Source: Helianthus annuus
Taxonomy: Eukaryota; Streptophyta; Magnoliopsida; Asterales; Asteraceae
Length of the DNA stretch: 64,000 nucleotides
Direction of reading: 5' to 3'
Assembly: GCF_002127325.2 (NCBI RefSeq)
Contig: NC_035444.2
Span: 31,760,904-31,824,903 of the forward strand
The notes beneath the pieces are model-generated. The model did not search any database and was not told where the DNA came from. It was given only the letters and a program-made list of their open reading frames with translations. A program made the position numbers and the translations under genes. How positions within the stretch are numbered: the first letter of the stretch is position 1; each line of letters begins with the position of its first letter. This document shows, piece by piece, positions 1 through 10,808 of this stretch.

Positions 1-924
1 ATTACATATTAAAAAATCATACTAAAAATAAAGTATACGTTTAAAAAAGTAGGACTAAAGTTTTTTAAACTATAAATTTTAGCGTCTACAACAATTTTTT
101 TTAATTAGTAGTTGACATTTAAATATTGAAATTAAAATTTTTATAATATTATATAATGTCTTTATTTAGCATGATGATAATGTCTTTAGTTGCGTAATAT
201 AATTGAAATTAAGTTTAATATTTAAAACTCAATGTTATTAGGAAGTTGGACCATTTTTTAAGACAAAAACATATTGATAGTAACATAAATTTAAAATTGG
301 AAGAAAATATTGAACACGCGTATTACACGGCTTAAGTAAATCTAATGTTATATATTTAATAGCAAAAAAAATTGTCTTTTAAAAATCATTTAGTGTTCGC
401 ATTAAAGATAATTTGGTACTTTATTTAGATAATCCGCTTGTAATTTTAGTCTTCTAAGTTATATACTATAAGTACCTGTACATGTGATTTGATACTTTAT
501 TAATAATTATTGTTTATATCTAAATGATATATTTTATCTTAACAAATATATATGGTTAGGGTAAAATAAAAATTTCGACAAGTTGTAAGAACTTATAGAA
601 TTTGGCCTTATAAAAGGTTTTTTGAATTTTTTCACAGGGGGTACCAATGAGCGTTTAGAGACTCTAGACGTTAAACTTTTTTATTTTGGATTCAAATAGT
701 TAAAACCACTAAAACATAGGGACTCAAAAAGTAATTTACTATTAATTAAATTTGAAATTATACGTTTGATCTCTAACTATATTAAATAATATTATACTTA
801 TTATATTATTTGATACATTTATATTGTTATAGATAATTATTAATTAAATTTGAATTTGTATGTTTATCTCTAACTATATTAATTAATATTATATTATATT
901 TTGTGTATAAAAATTAATATGTAA
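1..924. other. AT-rich intergenic DNA, no gene seen
   Basis: No coding region is visible. The stretch is strongly AT-rich with many short TATA runs. About 650-745 resembles 47715-47812 (separate entry). The rest may be decayed Helitron interior, but I see no terminus in it. Confidence 0.6.
650..745 (+). repeat. dispersed repeat shared with 47715-47812
   Basis: Both copies contain GTTAAACTTTTT, a block like AGTTAAAACCACTAAAACA, and end in GACTCAAAAAGTAATT. By eye they are roughly 80% alike. This is probably one end of a degraded MITE; no terminal inverted repeat or target duplication could be fixed. Confidence 0.45.
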
Positions 925-1937
925 TCTTACTATATAATAAAAGAAACCACTTTAGGGACACTTGTCATCATATTAGGCCATCTCTTATAAATAATTATTA
1001 TTTTAGTTTAAACTTTTCTAATTTATTAATTAATGTAACAAAATTGTTTACGTTGAGTGAAGCTTATCTATACTATATAATAAAAGAAACCTGATTTGGG
1101 ACACATGTCATTCAATGAAGGCATCAATAATTTATTGTTAAATTTTAAATTTTAATTAAAAAGATTTAAATATTATATTAGAATTTTATTTTGATTCTAA
1201 ATCTATATATACCCTGAAATTTAAAAAAAAATTCCAACTAACAATTTAGAAATTTAAACATGATTTTTTAACGATAAACTAACAATATTTTATTTCATAT
1301 TTATCGAATCCAAAACTAAGTGTATTCAACTTAAATAAAATAATGAATAAAGTTATAAATATACATCAAATCTATATCTATATCTATAATAAAAGAAACA
1401 AACCATGTTTGGGACACTTGTTATAATATTATGCCATATACTCTATGGATAATTATCATTTAGTTTAATATCTTCTAATTAATTATAATTATAGATAATC
1501 TCCTATGAAATATTATTTAGTTTAATCTCTTCAACCTAATTATTATAGATAATTATTATTTATATCTATACAAATAACAATTAAAATCTCTATCTTTACT
1601 ATATAATAAAGTAAACTCTTAGAGGACATATGGTATTAATCAACTATAAAAGATTTAGGACTTATTTAGTACGATAATTATAAGTAATCTTGGTTAATTT
1701 TGATAATCATAATAAATATTTGTGCTATACGATCATCCATCACTGAAAAACATTAAAAAATATATGACTATATTTAATTGTGATAAAATTATGATCAATA
1801 TTAATTTATAACCATCTAATCAGGTTATAAATTATAAAAGTAATTTTACATATATTTAATTCATGTATTAGAATATATAGGATTTATTATATAGTTTAAA
1901 TTGTTCAACCCGTGTAACACACGGGAAACTAACCTAG
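925..1937 (+). mobile_element. nest of Helitron-like termini with one 3' end
   Basis: Several Helitron-type 5' ends lie close together: TC followed by TTACTATATAATAAAAG at 925, the related TCTATACTATATAATAAAAG at 1067, and weaker versions near 1371 and 1593. Each is followed by a variant of GGACACTTGTCATCATATTA. One 3' end is visible: hairpin CCCGTGTAACACACGGG at 1909-1925, then CTAG at 1934-1937 followed by T. Plant Helitrons start with TC, end with CTRR after a short hairpin and insert between A and T without target duplication. Several truncated copies sharing one end is the simplest reading. No Rep/helicase coding is seen, so these are non-autonomous. Confidence 0.7.
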
Positions 1938-2495
1938 TTATTTAACTATAAAAAATGTATTTGTTTTACAAGACTTATACGAAATTTTCAATTTTGGTTT
2001 GAAAGATATTTTATTATTATTATTATTATATATCTATTCTAATACAATTTAAATTAATTAAGTATGCTACATTGAGTGTTAAGAATGATGGTATCATCTT
2101 AATTTAAATCATAATCTTTAGGTCAGTAAGTTTCCTATTGCAAATACAATAAGCTGAATTTTGAATTAGCTTTCATTTTTTAACAGAAACTTAACTTTAC
2201 ATCATTTGTCTTTAACTTAAACCCTCACCAGCAAAAAGTAAGTACAATGTCATTCATTGCAAAATTTTTCACATTCTAGAAGTAATTAAATAATTATATA
2301 AAAAGTTATTATATCATTAGGTAAAGTGTTCAACTATAGTCATTAAACTCTATCAAAACAAAAGGCACTATCAAATTAGATAATCTAGCAATAATTATCA
2401 AAATGAATGATATTATCTAATTACATTATTATTATTATTTAATGCTATTCGTTTATAATTATTTATATTTTAAATAAATCACTTATCTTATCTTA
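1938..2495. other. AT-rich spacer, no gene seen
   Basis: No terminus, RNA gene or coding signal was recognised. It contains short ATT triplet runs near 2010-2030 and 2425-2440. Confidence 0.5.
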
Positions 2496-3461
2496 TCTTA
2501 CTATATAATAAAAGAAACCACTTTAGGGATACTTGTCATCATATTAGGTCATCTGTTATAGATAATTATTATTTTAGTTTAAACTTTTCTAATTTATTAA
2601 TTAATTATAGATAACCCTCCTACTAAATACAGTTCAAAAAAAAAACCCTTCTACTAAATATTATTAGTTTAATATCTTATGAATAATTATTATTTAGTTT
2701 AATCTCTTTCTCATTTATAATATTATTTATTTGAATTAATTATATTTGAACGTTTTGTTTAGTTTGGTATCAAATAAATTTTATGAAACTTAAAATAAAA
2801 TTAACTAATATTATTTGTCATTTATATATTTACGGAGTTTTAAATAAAAGGTTAAATTTATTGAGACTTCGTTAACAAATTTTGCAACAACAGAATAATC
2901 TATTTTAATCACGAAAACCAAACTTTGTATTAATCTATTAAATATTTTTATTTTCACTATACAAAATTACATTTACTTGACCCATGTAACACATGAGGTT
3001 TTTTAAGATATAACTTTTTATTATTTGATATATAAAATTAGATTTATTCAATTCGTACAATACATGGGGTTTTTAAGGATATATATTTTTTATTATTTAG
3101 TATAGAAAATTACATTTATTCAAACCGTGTAATGCACATATTTTTAAAGATGTAAATTTTTTTTATTGTTTGGTATATAAAATTACATTTATTCAATATG
3201 TATTATTTTATTATTTGGTAAACAATATTACATTTATTCAACCCGTGTAATACACGTGATTTTAAATATATAACTTTTTATTTGTTATATAAAATTACAT
3301 TTATTAAACCCGTACAATATGATTCTTAAACTTTTTATTATTTCATATATAAAATTATATTTATTTAACCCGTGCAATAAATGAGGTTTTTAAATGTTTT
3401 ATTATTTAGTATATAAAATTTATTTATTCAACCCCGTGTACTATACGGGGTTATAACCTAG
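2496..3461 (+). mobile_element. non-autonomous Helitron
   Basis: The 5' end is TCTTACTATATAATAAAAG at 2496. The 3' end is the hairpin CCCCGTGTACTATACGGGG (3432-3450), then CTAG at 3458-3461. From about 2975 onward the element carries five to seven decayed tandem units of about 65-75 bp. Each unit holds a degenerate copy of the terminal hairpin, then TTTTTAAAGATATAAC, a run like TTTTTATTATTTGGTA and AAAATTACATTTATTCAAC. Only the last hairpin is well paired. There is no protein-coding capacity. The next element starts on the very next base. Confidence 0.75.
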
Positions 3462-4623
3462 TCTATACTATATAATAAAAGAAACCAACTTTGGGACACT
3501 TGTCGTCATATTAGGCCATGTCTTAGGGATAATTATTATTTAAGTTTAATCTTTTTTTATTAATTATAAATAACCCTCCTATGAAATATTATTTAGTTTA
3601 ATATCTTATAGATAATTATTATTTAATTCAATCTCTTCTAAATAATTATAGATAACTCTTATACTAAATATTATTTTATTATTATTTATTTTTATTTTCA
3701 TTAATATATATAATAATTTAACGAAGGATACGATCAAATTTACATAGCACATGTGAGATTATTTGTACCATTAGATAACCATTTTGATTTTTCTAATAGT
3801 TGAATACATACTCACTTTTAAATAAAGACAACACACTATAAGAACAAGATAGAAATTAATACATATTCCTATAACTCACTATATATGGTCAACATTCGTA
3901 CATGTGTTTTTATATTTCTCTGTTTAAAGTTAGTTTTGTATTAATACAACACACACATATAGAGTAAAGAGATATTCAATTTCTAACCAAATTTAACTAG
4001 AGTACGACAATAACCAAGTAGACACTGTAGATATGTTTCAAATGTGACACATAATATAGTTTTTTACGCCTCTCTCTCTATAGTTTATGTACCTTACACG
4101 GTTTTTTTTAAAGATATGACGTTTTTAGTATTTAATATGCAAAATTACATTTATTTAGGATATAATTTTTTTATTATTTGGTAGATTTTTCAACCCGACT
4201 ATACACAAGTTTTTTTAAAGATACGGCGTTTTTAGTATTTAATATACAAAATTACATTTATTTAATCTGTGTAATACACATGATTTTTAAAGATATAATT
4301 CTTTTTTAGATCTATTCAACACGTGTAATATACGGGGTTTTTAAGAATTTAAGTTTTTATTATTTGGTAGATCTATTCAACCCGATTATACACGGGTATT
4401 TTAAAGATACGACGTTTTTAGTATTTAGTATACAAAATTACATTTATTTAATCTGTGTAATACATATGGTTTTTAAAGATATAACTTTTTATAATTTGAT
4501 ATATAAACTTACATTTATTTAACATATAAAATATAAAAGGTTCATAAAGATATAACTTTTTTATTATTTAATAAATAAAATTACATTTATTCAACCCGTG
4601 TAATACACGGGGTTCTAACCTAT
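3462..4623 (+). mobile_element. Helitron-like element abutting the previous one, decayed 3' end
   Basis: A new Helitron 5' end, TCTATACTATATAATAAAAG, begins at 3462, directly after the CTAG of the upstream element. The likely 3' end has an intact hairpin CCCGTGTAATACACGGG (4595-4611), but the terminal CTAG reads CTAT at 4620-4623. Degenerate hairpin units (about 4110-4590) precede it. The interior at 3881-4095 is repeated at 4622-4836. Whether this is one element or a composite that continues to 5622 cannot be settled by eye. Confidence 0.55.
3881..4095 (+). repeat. direct repeat, copy 1 (about 215 bp)
   Basis: It starts ATATATGGTCAACATTCG and ends near TAGTTTATGTACC. It matches 4622-4836 with only a few substitutions; the two copies lie 741 bp apart and flank the hairpin array that ends at 4611. 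Confidence 0.85.
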
Positions 4624-4836
4624 ATATGGTCAACATTCGTACATGTGTTTTTACATTTCTCTGTTTAAAGTTAGTTTTGTATTAATACAGCACACACATA
4701 TAGAGTAAAGAGATGTTCAATTTCTAACCAAATTTAACTAGAGTACGACAATAACCAAGTAGACGCTGTAGATATGTTTCAAATGTGACACATAATATAG
4801 TTTTTTACGCCTCTCTCTCTATAGTTTATGTACCTT
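4622..4836 (+). repeat. direct repeat, copy 2 (about 215 bp)
   Basis: Near-identical to 3881-4095, including ACGCCTCTCTCTCTATAG near its end. It begins right at the decayed Helitron 3' end, which suggests a tandem segmental duplication with a unit of 741 bp of which the second unit is incomplete. Confidence 0.85.
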
Positions 4837-4974
4837 TTACAATTGTTATAAAAAAAGAGTTAAATGTCATTTTAGTTAAATTGTTATAATAAAGGTATCG
4901 AAAAAAATAAGAGTAAATTTGTATATTACAAATAAAAAAGATGCGTTTGTCATATGATATAGATATAATTTTAT

Positions 4975-5032
4975 TACACATAATATGATGACAAGTGTCC
5001 CAAAGTTGGTTTCTTTTATTATATAGTACAGA
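4975..5032 (-). mobile_element. Helitron 5' terminus on the minus strand
   Basis: Read on the minus strand from 5032, the sequence is TCTGTACTATATAATAAAAG, followed by AAACCAACTTTGGGACACTT, the same family as the plus-strand 5' ends. The element would extend leftwards; no matching minus-strand 3' end was found, so it is truncated. Confidence 0.6.
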
Positions 5033-5261
5033 TTATATCTATTTTATTACATAATTTTAAACAAATCGTATATAATTTCACTATTACTTTATATATAAAA
5101 TTATATTTATTACGGGTTTTTTATATATAATTTATATTTTATCACTCAAATGGCTGCTTATTTGCTTTTTGAATAACATGTTTGACCACTGTAATTTCTT
5201 TTCAATAATTATCTCCACAATCACCATATTTATTGTGTACCGAGTATACTCATTAGTTTTT

Positions 5262-5622
5262 TTAAATATAATTTTCTTATTTTTTGGTATATAAAATCAT
5301 CTTTATTCAAGCCGTGTAATACACGAGGGTTTTAAAGATATAACTTTTTTATTATTTGGTAAACAATATTACATTAATTCAACCAATGTAATACATGTGG
5401 TTTTAAAGATATAACTTTTTTTTTATTATTTGATATATAAAATTACATTTATTCAACACGTACAATATGGTTCTTATAGATATAACTTTTTATTATTTAA
5501 TATATAAAATTATATTTATTCAACCCGTGCAATAAATGAGGTTTTTAAAGATATATTATTTTATTATTTAGTATATAAAATTTATTTATTTAACCCGTGT
5601 AATACACGGGGTTATAACCTAG
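5262..5622 (+). mobile_element. Helitron 3' end with tandem hairpin array
   Basis: About five units of 65-75 bp each contain a variant of CCGTGTAATACACG followed by AAAGATATAAC and a TTATTATTTGG-like run. Inner copies are mutated; the last (5594-5610, CCCGTGTAATACACGGG) is perfect. CTAG lies at 5619-5622 and T follows. The 5' partner is uncertain (3462 is possible). Confidence 0.7.
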
Positions 5623-5702
5623 TACTATTATTAAAAGGGAGGAGGCACTAGAGAGTGACACGTGTATAAGAAGATTTTTGTTTATTAGTATAGGAAGATA
5701 AG

Positions 5703-6006
5703 GCCAATGATCTCTAGATCAAGTGGTGGAGGGCTTGCATTTCTCTTGAGAGATGCAAGTTCGACTCCCACTTGGTGCAGAGTGAGGCATTGGTGGGCAA
5801 TGATAGGAGACCCAGGGAAACTTGGGTTGGATCCTTGAGCCAAACGGGTTTTACCGGTAATTTCACCGTCGTGCCTACGGGCGGGTGGGTTACCGGGTTT
5901 TCCCCGGAATTGGTGGTGGACTCGGGTTACTCTCGGAGTACTCCGTTTGTCCAGTGGGTGCCCCGAGAGTACTCGGGATTGAGTTTGTTGGCCGTTCAAA
6001 AAAAAA
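5703..6006 (+). mobile_element. tRNA-derived SINE with 16-bp target duplication
   Basis: A 16-bp direct repeat AGTATAGGAAGATAAG flanks the body exactly (5687-5702 and 6007-6022). An A-box-like TAGATCAAGTGG lies at 5715-5726 and a B box GTTCGACTCCC at 5759-5769, spaced as in a tRNA gene. The body ends in an A run (5998-6006). These features define a pol III-transcribed SINE moved by LINE machinery. The GC-rich 3' half (5880-5990) holds imperfect palindromes such as GAGAGTACTCGGG. Open reading frames across it on both strands are incidental. The intact duplication suggests recent insertion. Confidence 0.9.
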
Positions 6007-6241
6007 AGTATAGGAAGATAAGAAGATAAGAAGATTAGATTAATTTACTATACAATACAATGTACATTTAAATTTTCAATTCGATTACAGAAAAATCTAT
6101 TCATGTTACAATTTATGAAAGAAATTAATTTTCTACCTACGGTCATTCAATATATATTAATTTCCTTACCAACCTATGATAATCTACTTTTAAAATAAAA
6201 GTATAATTAGAATATATTTCATTTTTGGGAAATATACTTAA

Positions 6242-6562
6242 GAGTTAATTGCCCGGATGGTCCCTGTGGTTTCACGTTTTTCACGTTTAGTCCCCACCTT
6301 TTAGAAATAGCAGGTATGCTCTCTATGATTTGTCATTTTGTTACTCGGATAGTCCTCTGACATTTACTCAGGGGACTATCCGAGTAACAAAATGACAAAC
6401 CATAGGGAGCATACCTGCTATTTCTAAACTAACTGACATATACTCAGGGACTATCCGAGTAACAAAATAACAAACCAAAGGGAGCATACCTGCCATTTTC
6501 AAAAGGTGGGGACTAAATGTGAAAAAACATGAAACCACAAGGACCATCCGGGCAATTAACTC
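6242..6562. mobile_element. Mutator-type foldback MITE
   Basis: The terminal inverted repeats begin GAGTTAATTGCCCGGATGGT and end with the reverse complement (GGGCAATTAACTC). The 9-bp target duplication TATACTTAA occupies 6233-6241 and 6563-6571; 9 bp is the Mutator signature. Most of the 321 bp is inverted repeat, with ACTATCCGAGTAACAAAAT repeated inside. It belongs with the elements at 19907, 23192 and 48354, which share GAGTTAATTG/GAGTAAATTG ends. Confidence 0.88.
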
Positions 6563-6571
6563 TATACTTAA

Positions 6572-7138
6572 CTTTAAACATAAACCAAAAATATAATTAT
6601 TATCTTAACAATGCATTAGTTAAAGGAAAAGATATAAGTATGTATGTATTGTTGGTGAAAAAAAAAATTAATATGTCAGTTTTAATTAAACTAGCTAGTC
6701 TCCAACTCGTATATTGTGGCTGAGATTCAACATCTGCAAAATACATATTACCAACAATAGTTCATGGACCGTATGGTAAGTTCATTACATTTAGAGACAG
6801 TAAAGTAAATTAGCAGTGGGTAATTGTCCGTGCTCCGTAACGGATTGAAAACGTATATAAAAAAACCTCAAACCACAAGAATTGGTAAAAGAAAATAAAA
6901 TGTAAAATTTTATTGCTAAATTCTAAAAAGTGAAAAGCGTTGGTTTAAAAAATAACTTTATTAAAGTCAGGGGTTGTCTTGTAACGTTTTTAATGTTTAG
7001 GGATAACTAAGTAAATTAGTTTAAAAAATAATAATAATTTAAATAAAGTGTAGGGGGGTAAACTTAAAAGCTTTTAAGTATAGTGGCTAACAAATTTACC
7101 TCGTGGTACCAAGTACTGGTATCAAATTTATCAAAACT
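6572..7138. other. no gene seen
   Basis: AT-rich sequence without a convincing ORF, RNA gene or element terminus. From about 7095 it carries GGTACC-type motifs that continue beyond the MITE at 7139-7699. Confidence 0.5.
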
Positions 7139-7699
7139 TAGGGCTGCAAACGAACCAAACGTTCGACGAACAGTTCGTGAACCGTTCGGCGGGAAGTTCG
7201 TTTGTGTTCGTTCGTTTATTAAACAAACGAACACAAACAAGAAATTTCGTTCGTTTAGTTAAATGAACAAACATGAACAGAGGGCGTGTTCGTTCATTTA
7301 TGTTCGTCAACGTTCGGTAACGTGTTCGTTTGTGTTCAATAGTTCATTAGTGTTTTTAGCTTTTATATTTTATTTAAATACTTCAAAATTCCGACAAATA
7401 AAACATTTAATAAGTGTCAATGTATTATATATTTTGTTCATGAACATTTGTTTGTGTTCGTTTGTTACCATTTGTGTTCATGAACAGTTTATGTTTATCA
7501 TCGTTCGTTTTCATTCGTTGCCTAAAATTAACAAACAAACACAAACGAACACGAACAAGTTAATTTCCTTAACAAACAAACACGAACATAAAATCTTGTC
7601 CGGTAAGCGTTCATGAATTGTTCGTGAACACTTATATTTCTTAACAAACGAACATGAACAAGAACTTGTTCGTGTTTGTTCGGTTCGTTTGCAACCCTA
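7139..7699. mobile_element. hAT-like foldback MITE rich in GTTCG
   Basis: Inverted termini TAGGGCTGCAAACGAACC (left) and GGTTCGTTTGCAACCCTA (right). The interior is an inverted repeat made largely of GTTCGTTTGT/ACAAACGAAC motifs. The flanks TCAAAACT and ATCAAACT look like an imperfect 8-bp target duplication. A 117-codon ORF across it is a by-product of the repeat. The element appears inserted into a GGTACC-rich repeat. Confidence 0.75.
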
Positions 7700-7707
7700 A
7701 TCAAACT

Positions 7708-8340
7708 GGATACATTTTCGGTACCGATTTGGTACCGACTTTTGACATTTTCGGTACCGGTTTTTACTCTGAAATACTAGTATCGTACCGTTGTCGTACT
7801 ATGTATATTCTGTACCGGTACCCACTTTTGAGGGTTTTCGGCACCGAGCTCATCCCTAACATCACCTTTGAGCTCATGCCACGTAGCAACGCAAATAATT
7901 GCACCATTTAGATTGATTTTCATACACGTGGTAAGTAAGTTGTATTTTGTTTGAATGAGGTTTTATATACACAACTTCTTTTGTTTTCTTTTTTGTCTTT
8001 TTCTGTAATAAATGCATTGCAACATGTAAATTTAACTTGGATATTTAAATTATTGATGAGCAACTTGTATCAAATCCTGTAATCAAACCGGTAGCGTATC
8101 GGTACCAAATTTACAATACCAAATCATTTTTGGTACCAATTTGGTACCCACCTTTTGGGGTTTTTAGAATCGTTACTTTCAGTTCGATACCGGTCTAGCA
8201 CCATACCCGTATTTACTTATTTTTACCTTCAAATACTATACCGTACAGTACTGAGCATTTTCGGTGCTGGTACCTAATTACGATTATTTTCGGGATCGGT
8301 ACTTTCGGTGCCATTACCGGTACCGAGCTCATCCATATTT
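7708..8340. repeat. GGTACC/GGTACCGA-rich repeat, probable decayed MITEs
   Basis: Many copies of TTTCGGTACCG and GGTACCGATTTGG occur on both sides of the preceding MITE. Two stretches end in ACCGAGCTCATCC (about 7845-7857 and 8321-8333), which probably marks the termini of one or two foldback elements. No exact ends could be set. Confidence 0.5.
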
Positions 8341-8575
8341 TAACGTGTTAGTAACACCATAACTGAACTGAAAACAACCGAATTTCTAACGTGTAGAATG
8401 TGTGGGTCCAGCTATTATATATTAGATTTTTTAAAATCGTTTTTAGGACGGAGAAACTATCGTTACTACATCATTTTTATCTATGTTTTGATATTTAGTA
8501 TCCGTTTGCCGTTGTCGGTACGCGTTTTGCAGACATTGGATCCCCGCCGCAACGCGGGGTTGGAAAATCAACTAG
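8341..8575 (+). mobile_element. Helitron 3' terminus, second family
   Basis: A GC-rich hairpin CCCCGCCGCAACGCGGGG (8542-8559) is followed by 12 nt and CTAG at 8572-8575, then T. This is a Helitron-type end unlike the CCCGTG family. A possible 5' start of the same element is at 5624 (ACTATTATTAAAAGGGAGG), but the TC start is not preserved there, so the left boundary is open. Confidence 0.65.
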
Positions 8576-9088
8576 TTTAATTAGTTAAAAAGATAACTTA
8601 AATAAAACGTAAGAAGTAAACGTAAATTTCAAAGTATAAGAGTTTATACAAGAACTTTTGTGACTAAATTGTATATTGAAAAATTTAATGATATATTTAA
8701 GAAAAGCTAAACTACTACTACCCAAGTTGATTTTGATCAATTGTATGCATATAATAATTGTGAAATATTAGTTTAGGAATTAAACTTTGTATCTGTTTTT
8801 TCAGATATTTTATTCATATTTGTTATTTCTTTGGTCTGTTTTTGAAAGGATATTTGATTCTTTGGTCTCTATTAATCTTCTTTGATCCTGGGTTTGGAAG
8901 AGTCTGGAAGAGGGTTCATAGACCGTTGGATCAGATATGGGATAGGTGATAATGGAAATAAAAAACGTTGATGTGGAGATAAGGGATTAGTTAGTGACAT
9001 GGCCTGGTCAATGTCGAAACAGCCGCATATCGGTTTTGTGCCCTCAATTCGTGTGTTTTACAAAGTTTTGACCACCTCGGCACCTAAC
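8576..9088. other. no gene seen
   Basis: AT-rich until about 8900, then mixed composition (GGTTCATAGACCGTTGG and similar). It probably belongs to a repeat that resumes after the two MITEs (8990-10170), but no boundary was identified. Confidence 0.45.
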
Positions 9089-9424
9089 GGTAGAGGTGTA
9101 AAATAAAAACCGGTTTTAAAATCGAAACCGGAAAAAAATCGAAACCGTTTTTTTTAACCAGTAAAAAAACCGGTTCCAACTCAAACCGGACCAGCGATTT
9201 GTGTCGCGGTTAGGGTTCTTGATGTTTGAAGCCGGTTTTAAAACCGTTTTTTGGTTAAAACTGGTTAAAAACCGAACCGGTTGGACCAGTTACTGTTTTG
9301 ACTTTAAAAAACCTGTTAGTAACCGAAACCGGTTATTAAAAAAAACGGTTTTATTTTTGAAGAAAAAAACCTGTTCAGTTAAAAACCGGACTGGTTAAAA
9401 AAAAAACTGATTTGTACACCTCTA
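9089..9424. mobile_element. foldback MITE rich in ACCGGTT
   Basis: Inverted termini TAGAGGTGTAAAA and TTTGTACACCTCTA enclose a region made of AAACCGGTT and its complement. The TAGAGGTGTA ends fit hAT-type MITEs. No clean 8-bp target duplication is seen. The 65-codon ORF inside is a by-product. Confidence 0.65.
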
Positions 9425-9501
9425 CTCGCGGGTAGAGGGTTGATTGAGGGTTTCAACCCTCATACAAAATCGTCGGCACCCCTAAGGGTAAGGGTTGAAG
9501 G

Positions 9502-9967
9502 TATGGTGTAAATGAGTTGAGCCCGAACTCGTCTAGGCTCGAGCTCGAACTCGATTAATTTATGAGAGCTTGAGCTTGGGCTCGGCACGATTGGAGCTTT
9601 GTTTTCAAAGTTCGAGCTGGGCTCGTTTATTATCTATTAATTAATATATTAAATAAAAATAATATAAATAATAGACTTTTTAGGCTCGCGAGAAATGAAA
9701 CTTGGACTCAGTTTCGTTTACTAAATAAGTTTATTTTTAGGTTCGGGATCGGCTCGTAAACAAGTTTAAATAAGCCCGGCTCGGCTCGGTTCGTTTACAC
9801 TAAGGCTTAATAAGGCTTGATAAGCCTGACGAGCTTCACATGTCAGGCTCGACCTCGGGCTCGATAAATAAAAGAGCTTTATTTTAGGCTCAAGCTCGAC
9901 TCGAGCTTGATAAGGCTCGACTCGTTTCGAACTTTTTCTCGAGTCGCTCGGCTTGTTTGCGCCCTTA
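9502..9967. mobile_element. hAT MITE with 8-bp target duplication, GGCTCG-rich
   Basis: Direct repeats GTTGAAGG at 9494-9501 and 9968-9975 flank the element. Ends are TATGGTGTAAATGAG and TTGTTTGCGCCCTTA, which are inverted relative to each other. The interior repeats GGCTCGAGCTCGAACTC-like words on both strands and can fold back. Non-coding and non-autonomous. Confidence 0.8.
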
Positions 9968-9975
9968 GTTGAAGG

Positions 9976-10480
9976 TAAGTTGTGCGGGTAGAGGAAGCCG
10001 CAAGGGTAAGAGTTGAGGGTTGGGATATTTGATGAGTTTAAAGTTTAAGGGTGTGTACGATTGGTGGGTGGAGTAAAAAAGTGGGGTCTATGGTTCAAGG
10101 GTACTTAGGGTAAGGCGTCGCCAGTGTTTTGTAGTGCAAAGGTACTTTGTAAAGAATTTGACATGGCGCCGGTTTATTGGTCGGGACAAAGTTAGTATCC
10201 TTGGGTGCCCCTTACTCCCTTATATTTAAATTAAAAAAATATTTAATATTTATATTTAATTCTAAGTAAAATAAATTAACTAAGGTGATAAACATGTATG
10301 CACATATCATATAGAATAGGGTTGTTTGAAACCAGTATAAAGCAGTTGAATCGCTGGTTTAAACAGAATTCACTAGAGTTACGTATCACTTGGTTTGACT
10401 GGTTGCTCGGGTTAATCACATTGTTGTATGATGCGGTTTTTAGTCCGGTTTTAACATCGTAGAAAGTAAATTATATTTTT
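9976..10480. other. no gene seen
   Basis: Mixed-composition sequence (AAGGGTACTTAGGG, GGTAAGGCGTCGCC) that appears continuous with 8990-9080 and 9425-9500, so the two MITEs sit inside one older repeat. No coding potential recognised. Confidence 0.45.
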
Positions 10481-10808
10481 AGGGTGAAGATATAATAGGA
10501 AGTTTATTTGGCTAAGAAGGTTAGTAAGTGATTTTGACCATCTATTTAGTTAATAAATGGCTAAGATTAAATGATGAAAATCAAAGGGAAGAAAAGAGGC
10601 GCGTGAGTTTGTTTAGGGGTATTCTACTCAATCCAAGCAAATAGTTTCTCTCTCCTCCAATTCCCCCCCCATTTTTTAAACGTTAATAACTCTTTCATAC
10701 GACATTATTTTTTTTATAAAAATTGCACCAAAAAAACGAGCGTTTTTTTATCTTTAAAACGAGTATACTATTGTTATATTTTCGAAATTTTTTTTTGAAA
10801 ACCTAATT

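Noticed and set aside
5259..5622. Hairpin repeats as rho-independent terminators or a bacterial insert
   Set aside because: The context is Helitron 3' ends with CTAG in plant DNA; there are no bacterial genes.
7263..7616. 117-codon ORF
   Set aside because: It lies wholly within the GTTCG foldback MITE and its translation is a by-product of the repeat.
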